The notes under the pieces were generated by a model, which was not told the origin of the DNA, searched no databases, and worked only from the letters and a program-made list of their open reading frames with translations. A stretch of 64,000 nt of DNA from Falsiroseomonas algicola. GTDB lineage: Bacteria > Pseudomonadota > Alphaproteobacteria > Acetobacterales > Acetobacteraceae. The stretch is from contig NZ_JAAIKB010000002.1 of the NCBI RefSeq assembly GCF_011040385.1, forward strand, positions 558,001 through 622,000, given 5' to 3'. Both the position numbers and the translations under genes were made by a program. Shown one piece after another: positions 38,413-45,907 of this stretch; the stretch's first letter is position 1, and each line of letters opens with the position of its first letter.

Positions 38413-38805
38413 ATGGTGGATGAAGCGACGGCGCCGGGCATCAGCCGGGTCTGGACCGATGCAGTGGTCCGCAAGCGCCTGGTGGAGGCGCCGCGGCCGA
38501 CGCTGGCGGAGCTTGGCATTCCCCTCGCCGACGGCGCGGCCGTGCGGATCGTCGGCAGCAAGGGCGCGCCGGGCGATGTGGACGATCCGTCGCTCATCCA
38601 GGTCGTGATGGAGCAGGATGGCGGCTACGCCTATTTCTTCATCCCGTCGCCGCGGTCGCCTTGCGCGCAGCAGGCTGCCTATGGGCTGATCCTGACGCGA
38701 TCGGTGGAGGATCCCGCCTTGGGGCGTCGCGTCCTGCTCGATGCGGACCGGGCTTGCCGGAGCCTGGCGGCGCAGCTGCGGGAAGTGGCGGAGGCCTCGC
38801 CGTGA
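38413..38805 (+). CDS. Small protein resembling the NHLP (nitrile-hydratase-type) leader fold
   Basis: A 130-residue protein with a strong ribosome site (GGAGGAAGG). Residues 12-78 follow the pattern of nitrile hydratase alpha-subunit and NHLP leader peptides: VWTDAVVRKRLVEAPRPTLA, then ELGIPLADGAAVRIVG and a strand ending FFIPSPRSP. In NHLP RiPP precursors a Gly-Gly or Gly-Ala cleavage site and a core peptide follow; here a helical segment follows instead (CAQQAAYGLIL ... LAAQLREVAEA), with no such site. It may be a stand-alone binding partner or scaffold. It sits between two COQ4-like paralogues and its TGA overlaps the GTG of the next gene, so they are co-translated. Function unknown. Confidence 0.7.
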   Translation: MVDEATAPGISRVWTDAVVRKRLVEAPRPTLAELGIPLADGAAVRIVGSKGAPGDVDDPSLIQVVMEQDGGYAYFFIPSPRSPCAQQAAYGLILTRSVEDPALGRRVLLDADRACRSLAAQLREVAEASP

Positions 38806-39815
38806 GGCTTTTCGACCCCACCGCCGGCCAGTTGTCGGTCATCGTCGATGCCGCCTACGCCGTGGCATCGGGCGGCGGCGCACTCGAACCGGAGCCGATC
38901 GAGCGGGACGCGATCGACGCCTTCCAGCGTCACATGCTGGGGCAGGCGGAACCGAGGCGCAGCACAGGCGGTCCCCTGCCGGCGGCGCTGGAGACGAGCA
39001 TTCCAGACCCCGAGCTGCGACGGCAGACGGTCCGCCAGCTGGCCATCCTGTCGCTCGTCGATGGCGCCATGCGTCGGGAGAAGGTGGCCGTGGTCGAGGA
39101 AGCGGCGCGGCGGCTTGGCGTTTCGGAGTTCGGCCTGACGGTGCTGTCGCAATTGTCGAAGCGGCAGGGTCGCGGCCACGCCTTCGGCTTCATGAAGCGT
39201 GTGGTGGCGCATTACTGGTCCTTCGACGGGCGAGCCACGATGCGGGACTGGCTCGGCATGGTCTGGACGGCGGCGCCTTGGATGCCAGGTCTCGGTCGGT
39301 ATCTCGGCCGCGGCGCCCTTCTCGCGCGGTATCGGGCGCTGGCGGATCTGCCGCCGGGCAGCTTCGGCCGGGCCGTGCACGGCTATTACGCGAAGCACGG
39401 CTTTCCGATGCCGGGCGAGCCGAAGAGCCTGCCGGAAGGCTGGGCGCGGCACGAGATCTACCACGTGCTCAGCGGCTACGCGACGAACCTGCAGGGGGAG
39501 TTGCTGCTGGCCGGATTCATCGCCGGCAACACGGATGAACTGTGCCTCGACATCGTCCTCCCGGCCCTCATCCAGCTGCATGTCGGGGTGAAGTTCGTCC
39601 CGGGGCCGGTCTCGCAGGGAAAGCTGCAGCCTGACGCCTTCTTCCGCGCCATGGCGCGCGGCGCCGCGATGCAGGTGGACCTGCTGGATGGCTGGCGGAT
39701 GTGGGACGTCGTCGAGGTGCCGCTGGAGGATCTGCGCCGGCGCTACGGCATCCCGCCGCTGACGGCGCCGGAATGCGAGGCGCTGGCACCCCACAAGGCA
39801 CTGCTTCCCGCCTGA
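38802..39815 (+). CDS. TerB-like/COQ4-like fusion protein B
   Basis: A 337-residue paralogue of proteins A and C. The GTG at 38802 (GTGA overlap with the NHLP-like gene) gives VRLFDPTAGQLSVIVDAAYA, aligning with the starts of the other two. It has the TerB-like helix pair (LAILSLVDGAMRREKVAVVE) and the COQ4-like motif at His217 (HEIYHVLSGYATNLQGE), again HExxH-x11-E. Like protein C it contains the block GFPMPGEPKS and a C-terminal PGPV..GKLQPDAFFRAMARGAA stretch. No signal peptide or membrane segment is evident. Expected role: a metal-dependent, lipid- or quinone-related activity, unproven. Confidence 0.75.
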   Translation: MRLFDPTAGQLSVIVDAAYAVASGGGALEPEPIERDAIDAFQRHMLGQAEPRRSTGGPLPAALETSIPDPELRRQTVRQLAILSLVDGAMRREKVAVVEEAARRLGVSEFGLTVLSQLSKRQGRGHAFGFMKRVVAHYWSFDGRATMRDWLGMVWTAAPWMPGLGRYLGRGALLARYRALADLPPGSFGRAVHGYYAKHGFPMPGEPKSLPEGWARHEIYHVLSGYATNLQGELLLAGFIAGNTDELCLDIVLPALIQLHVGVKFVPGPVSQGKLQPDAFFRAMARGAAMQVDLLDGWRMWDVVEVPLEDLRRRYGIPPLTAPECEALAPHKALLPA

Positions 39816-39868
39816 CCGACCATGCATTGATTCGGGACGGTTCGTCCCACGCTGTGCGGAGATCCAGC

Positions 39869-40879
39869 ATGCAGGTGATCACGCCGACGCCGGCCCAGGC
39901 GCTGTCGCTCGTCCAGGCCATGCACGCCGTCGCGACGGCGGAAGGCACCGTCGCGATGCTTCCGATCGAGGCCGAGAGTATCGCGGCCATCCAGCGGCAC
40001 CTGCTGCATCAGGACGAGCCCGTGCAGCCGCCAGCGCTGGTCATGCCGCAGGACCTCGCCGCCGTCATCGACACGCCCGTCCTTCGGCGGGAAGCCGTGC
40101 GGATCCTGGCCATGGTGGCGGTGCTCGACAAGCAGGTGACGGATGCCAAGGTCCGCCTGGTGGAAGGCGCGGCCGCCACGCTGGGCGTGGAGGAATACGG
40201 CGTCGGCCTGCTGCGCCTGGCGCAGCAGCGCCAGTTCCGCAAGCTGGCCTTCAAGGTGATAATGCGGTCGGTCGCGCATTACTGGTCGCCGACTGGCAAG
40301 GCGCGGCTGCGCGACTGGCTCGACATGGCGCGGATTGCCATGCCGGCGATCCCGGGCCTCTACGCCATGCTGGTCGACCGGACCTTGCTCGAACGTTATC
40401 GCGCATTGGAGGCGCGGCCGGCCGGCACGCTGGGCCATGGGCTGTTCCGCTTCTACCGGGACCGCGGGTTCCCGATGCCCGGTGAGCCGAAGAGCTTTCC
40501 GGAAGGCTGGTCCAAGCACGAGATCTACCACATCATCAGCGAGTACGAGACGTCGCTGCAGGGCGAGATGCTGAACGCCGCGTTCAGCGGCGGCAATACG
40601 GAGGTCCTGTGCATGGACCTGCTGCTGATGACGCTGCTGCAGTTCCACGCCGGCTTCCAGGTCATGCCCGGGCCCGTCCTGAAGGACGAGTTGAAGCCCG
40701 ATGCCTTCTTCCGCGCCGTCGCCCGGGGGGCGGCGACCCAGGTGGACGTGCTGGCGGGCTGGGATTGGTGGTCAGCCGTCGATCAGCCCATTGCGGAACT
40801 CCGCCAGCGCTTCCAGGTGCCCCCGTTGCGGCCGGAGGAACGGCGTTGGCTGGCTGAAAACGGATGCCTCCTGGCGTGA
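39869..40879 (+). CDS. TerB-like/COQ4-like fusion protein C
   Basis: A 336-residue third paralogue. ATG 39869 with GGAG upstream was chosen because the preceding in-frame sequence is unlike the family. The TerB-like part reads ILAMVAVLDKQVTDAKVRLV and the COQ4-like motif is at His217 (HEIYHIISEYETSLQGE). It is closer to B than to A in the block around GFPMPGEPKSFPEGWSKHE. It follows B by 53 bases in the same direction and ends just before a hairpin and the tRNA-Thr gene. Retention of the metal-site residues in all three copies argues for active, selected genes. Confidence 0.75.
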   Translation: MQVITPTPAQALSLVQAMHAVATAEGTVAMLPIEAESIAAIQRHLLHQDEPVQPPALVMPQDLAAVIDTPVLRREAVRILAMVAVLDKQVTDAKVRLVEGAAATLGVEEYGVGLLRLAQQRQFRKLAFKVIMRSVAHYWSPTGKARLRDWLDMARIAMPAIPGLYAMLVDRTLLERYRALEARPAGTLGHGLFRFYRDRGFPMPGEPKSFPEGWSKHEIYHIISEYETSLQGEMLNAAFSGGNTEVLCMDLLLMTLLQFHAGFQVMPGPVLKDELKPDAFFRAVARGAATQVDVLAGWDWWSAVDQPIAELRQRFQVPPLRPEERRWLAENGCLLA

Positions 40880-40904
40880 CCGTGGCGGGGATTGCTGTTC
40901 CACG

Positions 40905-40924
40905 CCCCGCTCTGGCGGGGGTTG
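40905..40924 (+). terminator. Candidate terminator after the COQ4-like cluster
   Basis: A perfect GC-rich stem CCCCGC-tctg-GCGGGG (40905-40920) lies 25 bases after the stop of protein C. It is followed only by gttg, so the T-run is poor. It could be a weak intrinsic terminator or just a stem-loop that insulates the tRNA gene. Confidence 0.45.
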
Positions 40925-40988
40925 CGCAGGCACGGTCGAACCGCTAGGAACCGACCCGCCCGATTGGCCCAGGCCAGATCGACCGGTC

Positions 40989-41063
<75 letters not shown>

Positions 41064-41120
41064 CCCCATCCGTTGAATTAGAACGGAAAGCAGGCAAACC
41101 AAGGCTTTGCGGGTATTCCG

Positions 41121-41142
41121 GTGATACACCGGGGTGATACAC
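41121..41142. repeat. Left paired integrase arm-type repeats
   Basis: Two copies of GTGATACAC start at 41121 and 41134, 13 bases apart. The same arrangement in the same orientation occurs at 47556-47577 (19 of 22 bases identical). Each pair lies 57-60 bases inside the att core, which fits arm-type binding sites for the integrase N-terminal domain. An AAACCAAGG block (41096-41104) lies between core and arms, as AAACCTAGG does on the right. Confidence 0.65.
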
Positions 41143-41154
41143 GTGGCCCTGCCG

Positions 41155-42690
41155 ATGTGCCGACCGACCAAGCATCCGAAGACCGGCGTTTACCGTATCC
41201 GCATGAGGGTCCCGAAGGACCTGATTGCGGCCATCGGGAAACGCGAACGCATTGAAAGCCTGGGGACCAAGAACCCGGGGGAGGCGCGGAAGCTTGCCCC
41301 CGCAGCCTGCGAACGCATTGAAGCGGAGTTCGCCGCAGCCCGCGCCGCCGCTGGTCCTGCCAGCCCGCTGTCGCTGCGCGAGGTCATGGCGCTTTGTGGC
41401 GAGTGGTATTGCGAGACGCTTCGCGATTTCGAGGACGACCCCGGCCCTGCGGCAGGCTGGGCCGCCTATGAAGATCAGTTGTTTCATTCCCTTCGGCGCG
41501 ATGAGCGCGGGGATATTGTCGGGTTCGATCCCAGCAGCGCCGATCTTGAAGAAGCCCGCTTGTTTCTGGCGAAGCGCGGCATCGCAGCCGACGCGGGCAG
41601 CCTTCACACATTCGCGGCGGCGCTGTTCGACACGAAGCGGAAGGTCGCCGCGACGCTGGCGCAGCGGGCAGAAGGGGACTACTCGCCCGACCCGCACGCC
41701 GCATCATTCCCGAAGCGGCAGCAGCAGGCACCGGCACGGCCCGGAGCGGAACCGCCATTGCCCGCCGAAGACCTTTTGAAGGCTTGGGCTGCGGAGCGGA
41801 GGCCGTCGCCCGCGACCCTCGCCAAGTATGGCGGGACATTCCGCGCTGTCGCCCGAGTGCTGGGGTTCGATGACGTGCGGCGGATCACCCCCGATGACGT
41901 TGTGCGCTTCAAGCGGCATCGGCTGGAAACAGAGAAACGCGACCCAGGCACCGTTGAAGACGACATTCGGAACGCTGGTGCAGTGTGCACTTGGGCCACG
42001 ACGAACAGGATGCTGCCGGCAAACCCGTTCGCGAAGTTGGCGCCAAAGGCGGCTCGGAAACTCAACGCTCGTGATGGCTATGACGACGATGACGCGAAGC
42101 GAATGCTCGTTGCAGCGCGGGCGGAAACAGGGTGGCTGCGGTGGGCGCCTTGGCTTCTTTGCTTCACCGGAGCGCGGATAGGCGAACTGGCGGAACTGCG
42201 GCGGAGAGACGTTCGCGAGGACAGCGGCGTGCCCATCCTCGATATCGTGCCGCACACGCTGAGGCCCGGGAAGAATGAGACGATGCAACGCATGATCCCG
42301 TTGCATCCGGCGCTGATCGGTGAGGGTTTCCTCGCCTATGTCGCGACGCTGCCCGCCGACCCGAACGGCCCGTTGTTTCCGTCCATCAAGCCCGACCCTC
42401 ACGGCAAGCGCGACACGCCAGCGCAGACCACGTTGGGCCGCTGGGTCCGCGCCAAGGTGAAGATCACCGACCCGAAGAAGGCCCCGGCGCATTCGTGGCG
42501 GCACCGGATGATTGACCAGTTGCGGACCGTGCGGGCCGTGCAGGAAGTTCAGGACGCCATCACGGGACACTACAACCCACGCAACGCGGGCGCGGGATAT
42601 GGCAAGGGCTTTCGCGGAATGCCCGATGAGGTCTTGAAGGACCTCGGGCGAGTGCCGTCCCCGGTGCCGCCGCTGGGCGCGGGCGGATAG
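41155..42690 (+). CDS. int: Tyrosine site-specific recombinase (integrase)
   Basis: A 511-residue integrase. The N-terminus (MCRPTKHPKTGVYRIRMRVP) matches the DUF6538-type arm-binding start of alphaproteobacterial integrases, which is why I chose ATG 41155 over GTG 41134. The core-binding domain spans roughly 200-300. The catalytic residues are Arg in FTGARIGEL, a Lys in RPGKNETMQRMIPLH, His-x-x-Arg in HSWRHRMID, His in GHYNPRN and the nucleophile Tyr in AGAGYGKG. It lies 92 bases from attL and should catalyse integration into and excision from the tRNA-Thr gene. Confidence 0.95.
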   Translation: MCRPTKHPKTGVYRIRMRVPKDLIAAIGKRERIESLGTKNPGEARKLAPAACERIEAEFAAARAAAGPASPLSLREVMALCGEWYCETLRDFEDDPGPAAGWAAYEDQLFHSLRRDERGDIVGFDPSSADLEEARLFLAKRGIAADAGSLHTFAAALFDTKRKVAATLAQRAEGDYSPDPHAASFPKRQQQAPARPGAEPPLPAEDLLKAWAAERRPSPATLAKYGGTFRAVARVLGFDDVRRITPDDVVRFKRHRLETEKRDPGTVEDDIRNAGAVCTWATTNRMLPANPFAKLAPKAARKLNARDGYDDDDAKRMLVAARAETGWLRWAPWLLCFTGARIGELAELRRRDVREDSGVPILDIVPHTLRPGKNETMQRMIPLHPALIGEGFLAYVATLPADPNGPLFPSIKPDPHGKRDTPAQTTLGRWVRAKVKITDPKKAPAHSWRHRMIDQLRTVRAVQEVQDAITGHYNPRNAGAGYGKGFRGMPDEVLKDLGRVPSPVPPLGAGG

Positions 42691-42784
42691 CACACGCGAG
42701 GCGGGGTAATCCGGTTAGCCGGTTTGGTGGGATTGAGGACCACCTAAGCATAGAAGGCGGCCGTCCCCCGGTGATCGCCGATGC

Positions 42785-42924
42785 GGTGCAGTCAGGTGCA
42801 CCGAACGGGCCCGGGGGGGGCATTACCCCCTTTCTATGCACGAGAAGGCCGGCCGGGTGCAGTCAGCTTCACCGGACGGGCCCCGGCGCGGGCCATCAGG
42901 GCCCATCTATGCACGAGGAAGGCC
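42785..42924. repeat. Tandem pair of about 70-bp hairpin-containing repeat units
   Basis: Unit 1 (42785-42850) and unit 2 (42856-42924) both run hairpin, then CCGaACGGGCCC-like block, then TCTATGCACGAG and AAGGCC. The hairpin is GGTGCA-gtcagg-TGCACC in unit 1 and GGTGCA-gtcagc-TTCACC in unit 2. A third hairpin copy lies at 45657. The 397 bases 42691-43087 between integrase and the next gene hold these repeats and no convincing gene. They could be operators, RNA processing sites or an accessory recombination site. Confidence 0.7.
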
Positions 42925-43087
42925 CGCAAGCGCCCCTTCGTGCCGCCCGTCCATGGGCATTTTCACAAACTCCAACACGACCAGCACCGCCACGGTGGCG
43001 CGGGGCGAAGCGCCGGGGCCCTTCAGGGGACCTGTGGACGCGTTTGCCCTGGGCCCGTGCGTTGCCGCGTCGCGAGCAATCGAGAAT

Positions 43088-43486
43088 ATGGAAAACAAGC
43101 ACAACCCTTTCCCCAACAACGCCTTCGCGGATTTCGCGACCGCTTGGGGGGACCGACCGCCGACGACCACCGCGACCGGCGTGAAGGTGCGCACCGCCAG
43201 TGGCGAAACGGTGACGATGGACCACGACGGGTGGGCCGCGCTCCGTGCAGTTTGCGATGGCCGTTCGCCCAAGCTGTTCTTTAATCTCAGCGGTCAGGGC
43301 TTCGGATATGTCCGCTACTGGGACGCGGAGCGCGGGAACCTCGGCATGGCGGCCCGCGTGGTGCTGGGCGACGAAGTGAAGCCCGGCGACGTGGTGCGGT
43401 ATCGGGACGGCAACCGCCTGAACCTCACGCGAGCGAACCTCTACTTGGCCCGCCGCCGGGCCGTGACGCGACACCCACAAGCATGA
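43088..43486 (+). CDS. Putative HNH/AP2-like DNA-binding small protein
   Basis: A 132-residue protein starting MENKHNPFPNNAFADF; the longer open frame upstream reads the repeat region and is Pro/Arg-rich. The C-terminal part (VKPGDVVRYRDGNRLNLTRANL then YLARRR) follows the pattern of AP2 and HNH-associated DNA-binding proteins, in which a turn with D/N-G-N-x-x-N/D-x-R-x-x-N-L is conserved. No HNH catalytic histidines are seen. It overlaps the ParB-like gene by four bases (ATGA), so they form an operon. The start is moderately certain; no strong ribosome site is visible. Confidence 0.6.
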   Translation: MENKHNPFPNNAFADFATAWGDRPPTTTATGVKVRTASGETVTMDHDGWAALRAVCDGRSPKLFFNLSGQGFGYVRYWDAERGNLGMAARVVLGDEVKPGDVVRYRDGNRLNLTRANLYLARRRAVTRHPQA

Positions 43487-44217
43487 GCCCCGTCCAGGCC
43501 CGGCAGGGGCCCGTGAAGGTGGCCATCGCGGACCTTGTTCGGGACCCGGCCTACCGGGCCCGCCAGGGTTCATCCGAAGACATCCTGCGGCAGTATGCCA
43601 ACGCCATCCGGAGCGGCGTGGCGATGCCGCCCGTTTTGGTGGCGCGGGTGGAGGGCGCGGCAGTTCTTGTTGACGGGCACTACCGGGTTGACGCGCATCG
43701 GCGGCTTGGCATTCCGTGCATTGACGCGAACTTCGTGGAAGCGACACGCGAGGAGGTCCTTTGGCTGGCAGCCGAAGCGAACCTGCGGCACGGGGAGCGA
43801 TTGAAGCCCCGCGAGGTGCGGACAGCATTTCGGGCATTCATCGCGGCGCGGCGGCATCTGAAGTCCCGGAAGCGGCGTGACGAGGCGCACGCCCTTCTGT
43901 CTTACCGGGAAATCGCGCAGGCCCTCGGCGGGTCCGTGGCGCATACCACCGTCCGGAAATGGATGGTGGTGGACTTTCCGGATATCGCCCGGCGGATGGG
44001 CGGCGAGGAAGGACCGGCGGGCAATGAGCCCCCGGCGCCGCCGTCACCGGAGAAACTGGCAGAGGCGGAGGCCATCGAGAAACTTCAACAGGCCCGGGCG
44101 ATTGCCAGGGGCGTCCGGGACCCGGAACGGCGGGGCGTCATCGTCGCGGCGGCTGATAAGGTCCGGAACGCCATGGCCCAAGACGGGCCCTTTGAGTTGC
44201 CCTCTCAGGAGTTTTGA
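43483..44217 (+). CDS. ParB/Srx-fold N-terminal domain protein
   Basis: A 244-residue protein. Residues 10-110 show a ParB N-terminal fold: an IADLVRDPAYRARQ start, IRSGVAMPPVLVAR and the signature VDGHYRVDAHRRLGI, then EEVLWLAAEANLRHGERL. A middle helical region (LLSYREIAQALGGSVAHTTV) looks like a helix-turn-helix. The C-terminus is helical and charged. No ParA lies nearby, so plasmid-style partition is unlikely; ParB-fold proteins on mobile elements often act as CTP- or DNA-binding regulators. Expressed with the HNH/AP2-like gene and ended by the terminator at 44315. Confidence 0.85.
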   Translation: MSPVQARQGPVKVAIADLVRDPAYRARQGSSEDILRQYANAIRSGVAMPPVLVARVEGAAVLVDGHYRVDAHRRLGIPCIDANFVEATREEVLWLAAEANLRHGERLKPREVRTAFRAFIAARRHLKSRKRRDEAHALLSYREIAQALGGSVAHTTVRKWMVVDFPDIARRMGGEEGPAGNEPPAPPSPEKLAEAEAIEKLQQARAIARGVRDPERRGVIVAAADKVRNAMAQDGPFELPSQEF

Positions 44218-44314
44218 AGGGGCCATGGCGGGTTTGTTGTAAAGGGGTGTTGCAAGGCAACAGCCTTGGCCGGAAGTGCCTGATATCGCGGGGACTTTCG
44301 GCCGAACCCGCCCC

Positions 44315-44340
44315 CCTCCCGTTACTGTTCGGGAGGTTTT
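44315..44340 (+). terminator. Rho-independent terminator of the ParB-like operon
   Basis: A perfect 7-bp stem CCTCCCG-ttactgtt-CGGGAGG is followed by TTTT, 98 bases after the ParB-like stop codon. The stretch 44218-44495 otherwise contains a small GTTGCaagGCAAC inverted repeat near 44250-44262 and no gene that I can support. Confidence 0.8.
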
Positions 44341-44495
44341 GGGCCGCTACCTGAGACGCCTACCGCACGTCGCGCCGTCGCGACTTCCCCCCGTGGGGTA
44401 GGGGTCGCACGCGCGGGAGCAATGTCGCGGGCGGGCGGGCGCGTCGCGGGGCAGATCGGGCGCACCCGGCGGGCGGGGTGACGGGGAGGGCGGAC

Positions 44496-44759
44496 TTACC
44501 GGGTTCCCTCCGCTGCCCGCACCTCCGCAAGCGTCGCGCCGCAGAATATGCGGGGGAAGGACGCGGAGGTGGTTAGGCAGCCTATGGCTTCGCCAGTCGT
44601 GGTATCGAGGCGCACAAGCCCGGCAGGACCAGCGGCCATCTGGTAGCGACCCGGCGGCCCGGACCGGCTTTGTGCATCTGCCCACGGCGCGGATGACAGC
44701 AGTGCCCCGCCAACGGCGCCTGCCAGGACAAGTCCGACACTCTTTGCGCTGATCCTCAC
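44496..44759 (-). CDS. Small exported protein of unknown function
   Basis: An 87-residue protein read from GTG 44759, with GAGGG just upstream. Residues 1-29 form a classic signal peptide (basic start MRISAKS, hydrophobic VGLVLAGAVGGALLSS, cleavage after WADA). The mature part is short, with two cysteines (GEAIGCLTT and PRIFCGAT) that may form a disulfide. I do not recognise a family. It points toward the ParB operon and is divergent from the serine recombinase. Confidence 0.65.
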   Translation of the reverse strand: MRISAKSVGLVLAGAVGGALLSSAPWADAQSRSGPPGRYQMAAGPAGLVRLDTTTGEAIGCLTTSASFPRIFCGATLAEVRAAEGTR

Positions 44760-44858
44760 GGTTCCCTCGGCATGGTGACGCTGGATAGTGCGGGACCGTT
44801 CCGATCCTGCCAAGCCGCCTGCCGTGACGGGAACAGTGCAACGAACGTTGATCGGCTG

Positions 44859-44887
44859 TTGACACGGTGGCGGGGGCTTCCCATCCT
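44859..44887 (+). promoter_or_regulatory. Candidate sigma-70-type promoter for the serine recombinase
   Basis: A perfect TTGACA (44859-44864) lies 17 bases before CATCCT (44882-44887), and the recombinase ATG is 30 bases further on. The -10 hexamer is poor, so this is tentative. Confidence 0.35.
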
Positions 44888-44917
44888 GGCGGGACCGCAA
44901 CGGGTGAGGCCGGGACC

Positions 44918-45637
44918 ATGGACGCGACCACGCAGGCACGGACCTTCGTCGCCTATCTTCGTGTCAGCACGGACAAGCAAGGCAAGAGCGGGCTTGGTCT
45001 AGAGGCCCAGCAAGCCGCCATAACGGCCTTTCTGAGGCCCGGTGATCGGCTACTCGCGCCACCCTTCGTGGAGGTGGAGAGCGGCCGGAACGTGGAGCGG
45101 CCCCAGCTTCGCGCCGCCATGGATCGCTGCCGCCGCACCGGAGCGACCTTGCTGATCGCGAAGCTAGACCGCCTCTCTCGGGATGCTCACTTCCTTCTGG
45201 GTTTGCAGAAGGCGGGGGTGGAGTTCGTCGCGGCCGACATGCCGAACGCTAACAGGCTCACGGTCGGTATCATGGCGATGGTCGCGGAGGAGGAGGCGCG
45301 GGCCATATCGGTCCGCACGAAAGCCGCGCTTGCCGCTGCGAAGGCCCGGGGGACCAAGCTGGGGGGAGACCGGGGCTATCGCCCGTCATCCCCTCCCGAC
45401 GCCAAGGCAGGCGGTGCGGCATCTGGCGCTGCCCGGTCTCTCTCGGCGGATCATGCGGCGTTCCGCGTCGCCACGACTATCGAGGCGGTGAAGGCGGAGG
45501 GGGCTGCGTCGCTTCGCCAGATCGCGGACGCATTGACGGCGCGGGGCGTCCCGACCCCCTCCGGGGAAGGTGCATGGACCGCCACCGCCGTCCGCCGCGT
45601 CTTGGCCCGGGTGGAGCGGGTGACAGCGCCGGCTTAG
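44918..45637 (+). CDS. Serine recombinase (resolvase/invertase family)
   Basis: A 239-residue recombinase. The N-terminal catalytic domain has FVAYLRVSTDKQGKSGLGLE with the nucleophile Ser in RVSTD, LLIAKLDRLSRDAHFL and the conserved Arg-rich helix (EEEARAISVRTKAAL). The C-terminal part (IEAVKAEGAASLRQIADALT ... WTATAVRRVLARV) is a short helix-turn-helix DNA-binding domain, not the long domain of large serine integrases. The start at 44918 is set by alignment of the catalytic strand; an upstream in-frame start is possible. It may act as a resolvase or invertase within the element, perhaps on the hairpin repeats. Confidence 0.9.
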   Translation: MDATTQARTFVAYLRVSTDKQGKSGLGLEAQQAAITAFLRPGDRLLAPPFVEVESGRNVERPQLRAAMDRCRRTGATLLIAKLDRLSRDAHFLLGLQKAGVEFVAADMPNANRLTVGIMAMVAEEEARAISVRTKAALAAAKARGTKLGGDRGYRPSSPPDAKAGGAASGAARSLSADHAAFRVATTIEAVKAEGAASLRQIADALTARGVPTPSGEGAWTATAVRRVLARVERVTAPA

Positions 45638-45656
45638 ATGAAGCGGCCGGGCTAGC

Positions 45657-45686
45657 GGTGCAGTCCGCTGCACCGGAAGGGGTCCC
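45657..45686. repeat. Third copy of the GGTGCA hairpin repeat
   Basis: GGTGCA-gtccgc-TGCACC (45657-45674) followed by ggaaggggtccc matches the hairpin and flank of the two units at 42785 and 42856. It starts 20 bases after the serine recombinase stop. Confidence 0.65.
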
Positions 45687-45907
45687 CGAAATACCCACAA
45701 GGGACAGCGCCAGGACCTTGTGTTGTAAACATGCAACACCCCCTCTTGTGTCATGTTGTTTTGCCGATTGCAGAAGAGGCAGACATCTATTTTGTCCCGC
45801 CACAGGGATTTTATTTCGACTTGAGAATATCTTTACTGATCGGCCGCGCGATCCTACTTCCGTTGTTGCCGGCATGGACCGCCGGTAACACTCGCTGGGA
45901 AGCGAAC
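45687..45907. other. A/T-rich spacer with a small palindrome
   Basis: This spacer holds GTGTTG-taaacatg-CAACAC at 45720-45739 and an unusually A/T-rich stretch near 45770-45850 (for example attttatttcgac and gagaatatctttactg), quite unlike the surrounding DNA. An open frame crosses it into the next gene, but its residues do not look like a gene start. It may be regulatory or a remnant. Confidence 0.4.

Noticed and set aside
38413-38805. NHLP-like gene as a complete RiPP precursor
   Set aside because: There is no Gly-Gly or Gly-Ala cleavage site or core peptide after the leader-like part, and no known type of maturase or peptidase-exporter gene nearby.
42781-43087. Possible small ORFs crossing the 70-bp repeats
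   Set aside because: Translations are Pro/Gly/Arg-rich and differ between repeat units in frame; the conserved part is at DNA level, so I treat it as a repeat.
43483-44217. ParB-like gene as part of a plasmid partition system
   Set aside because: There is no ParA ATPase or replication gene, and the element is integrated in a tRNA gene.
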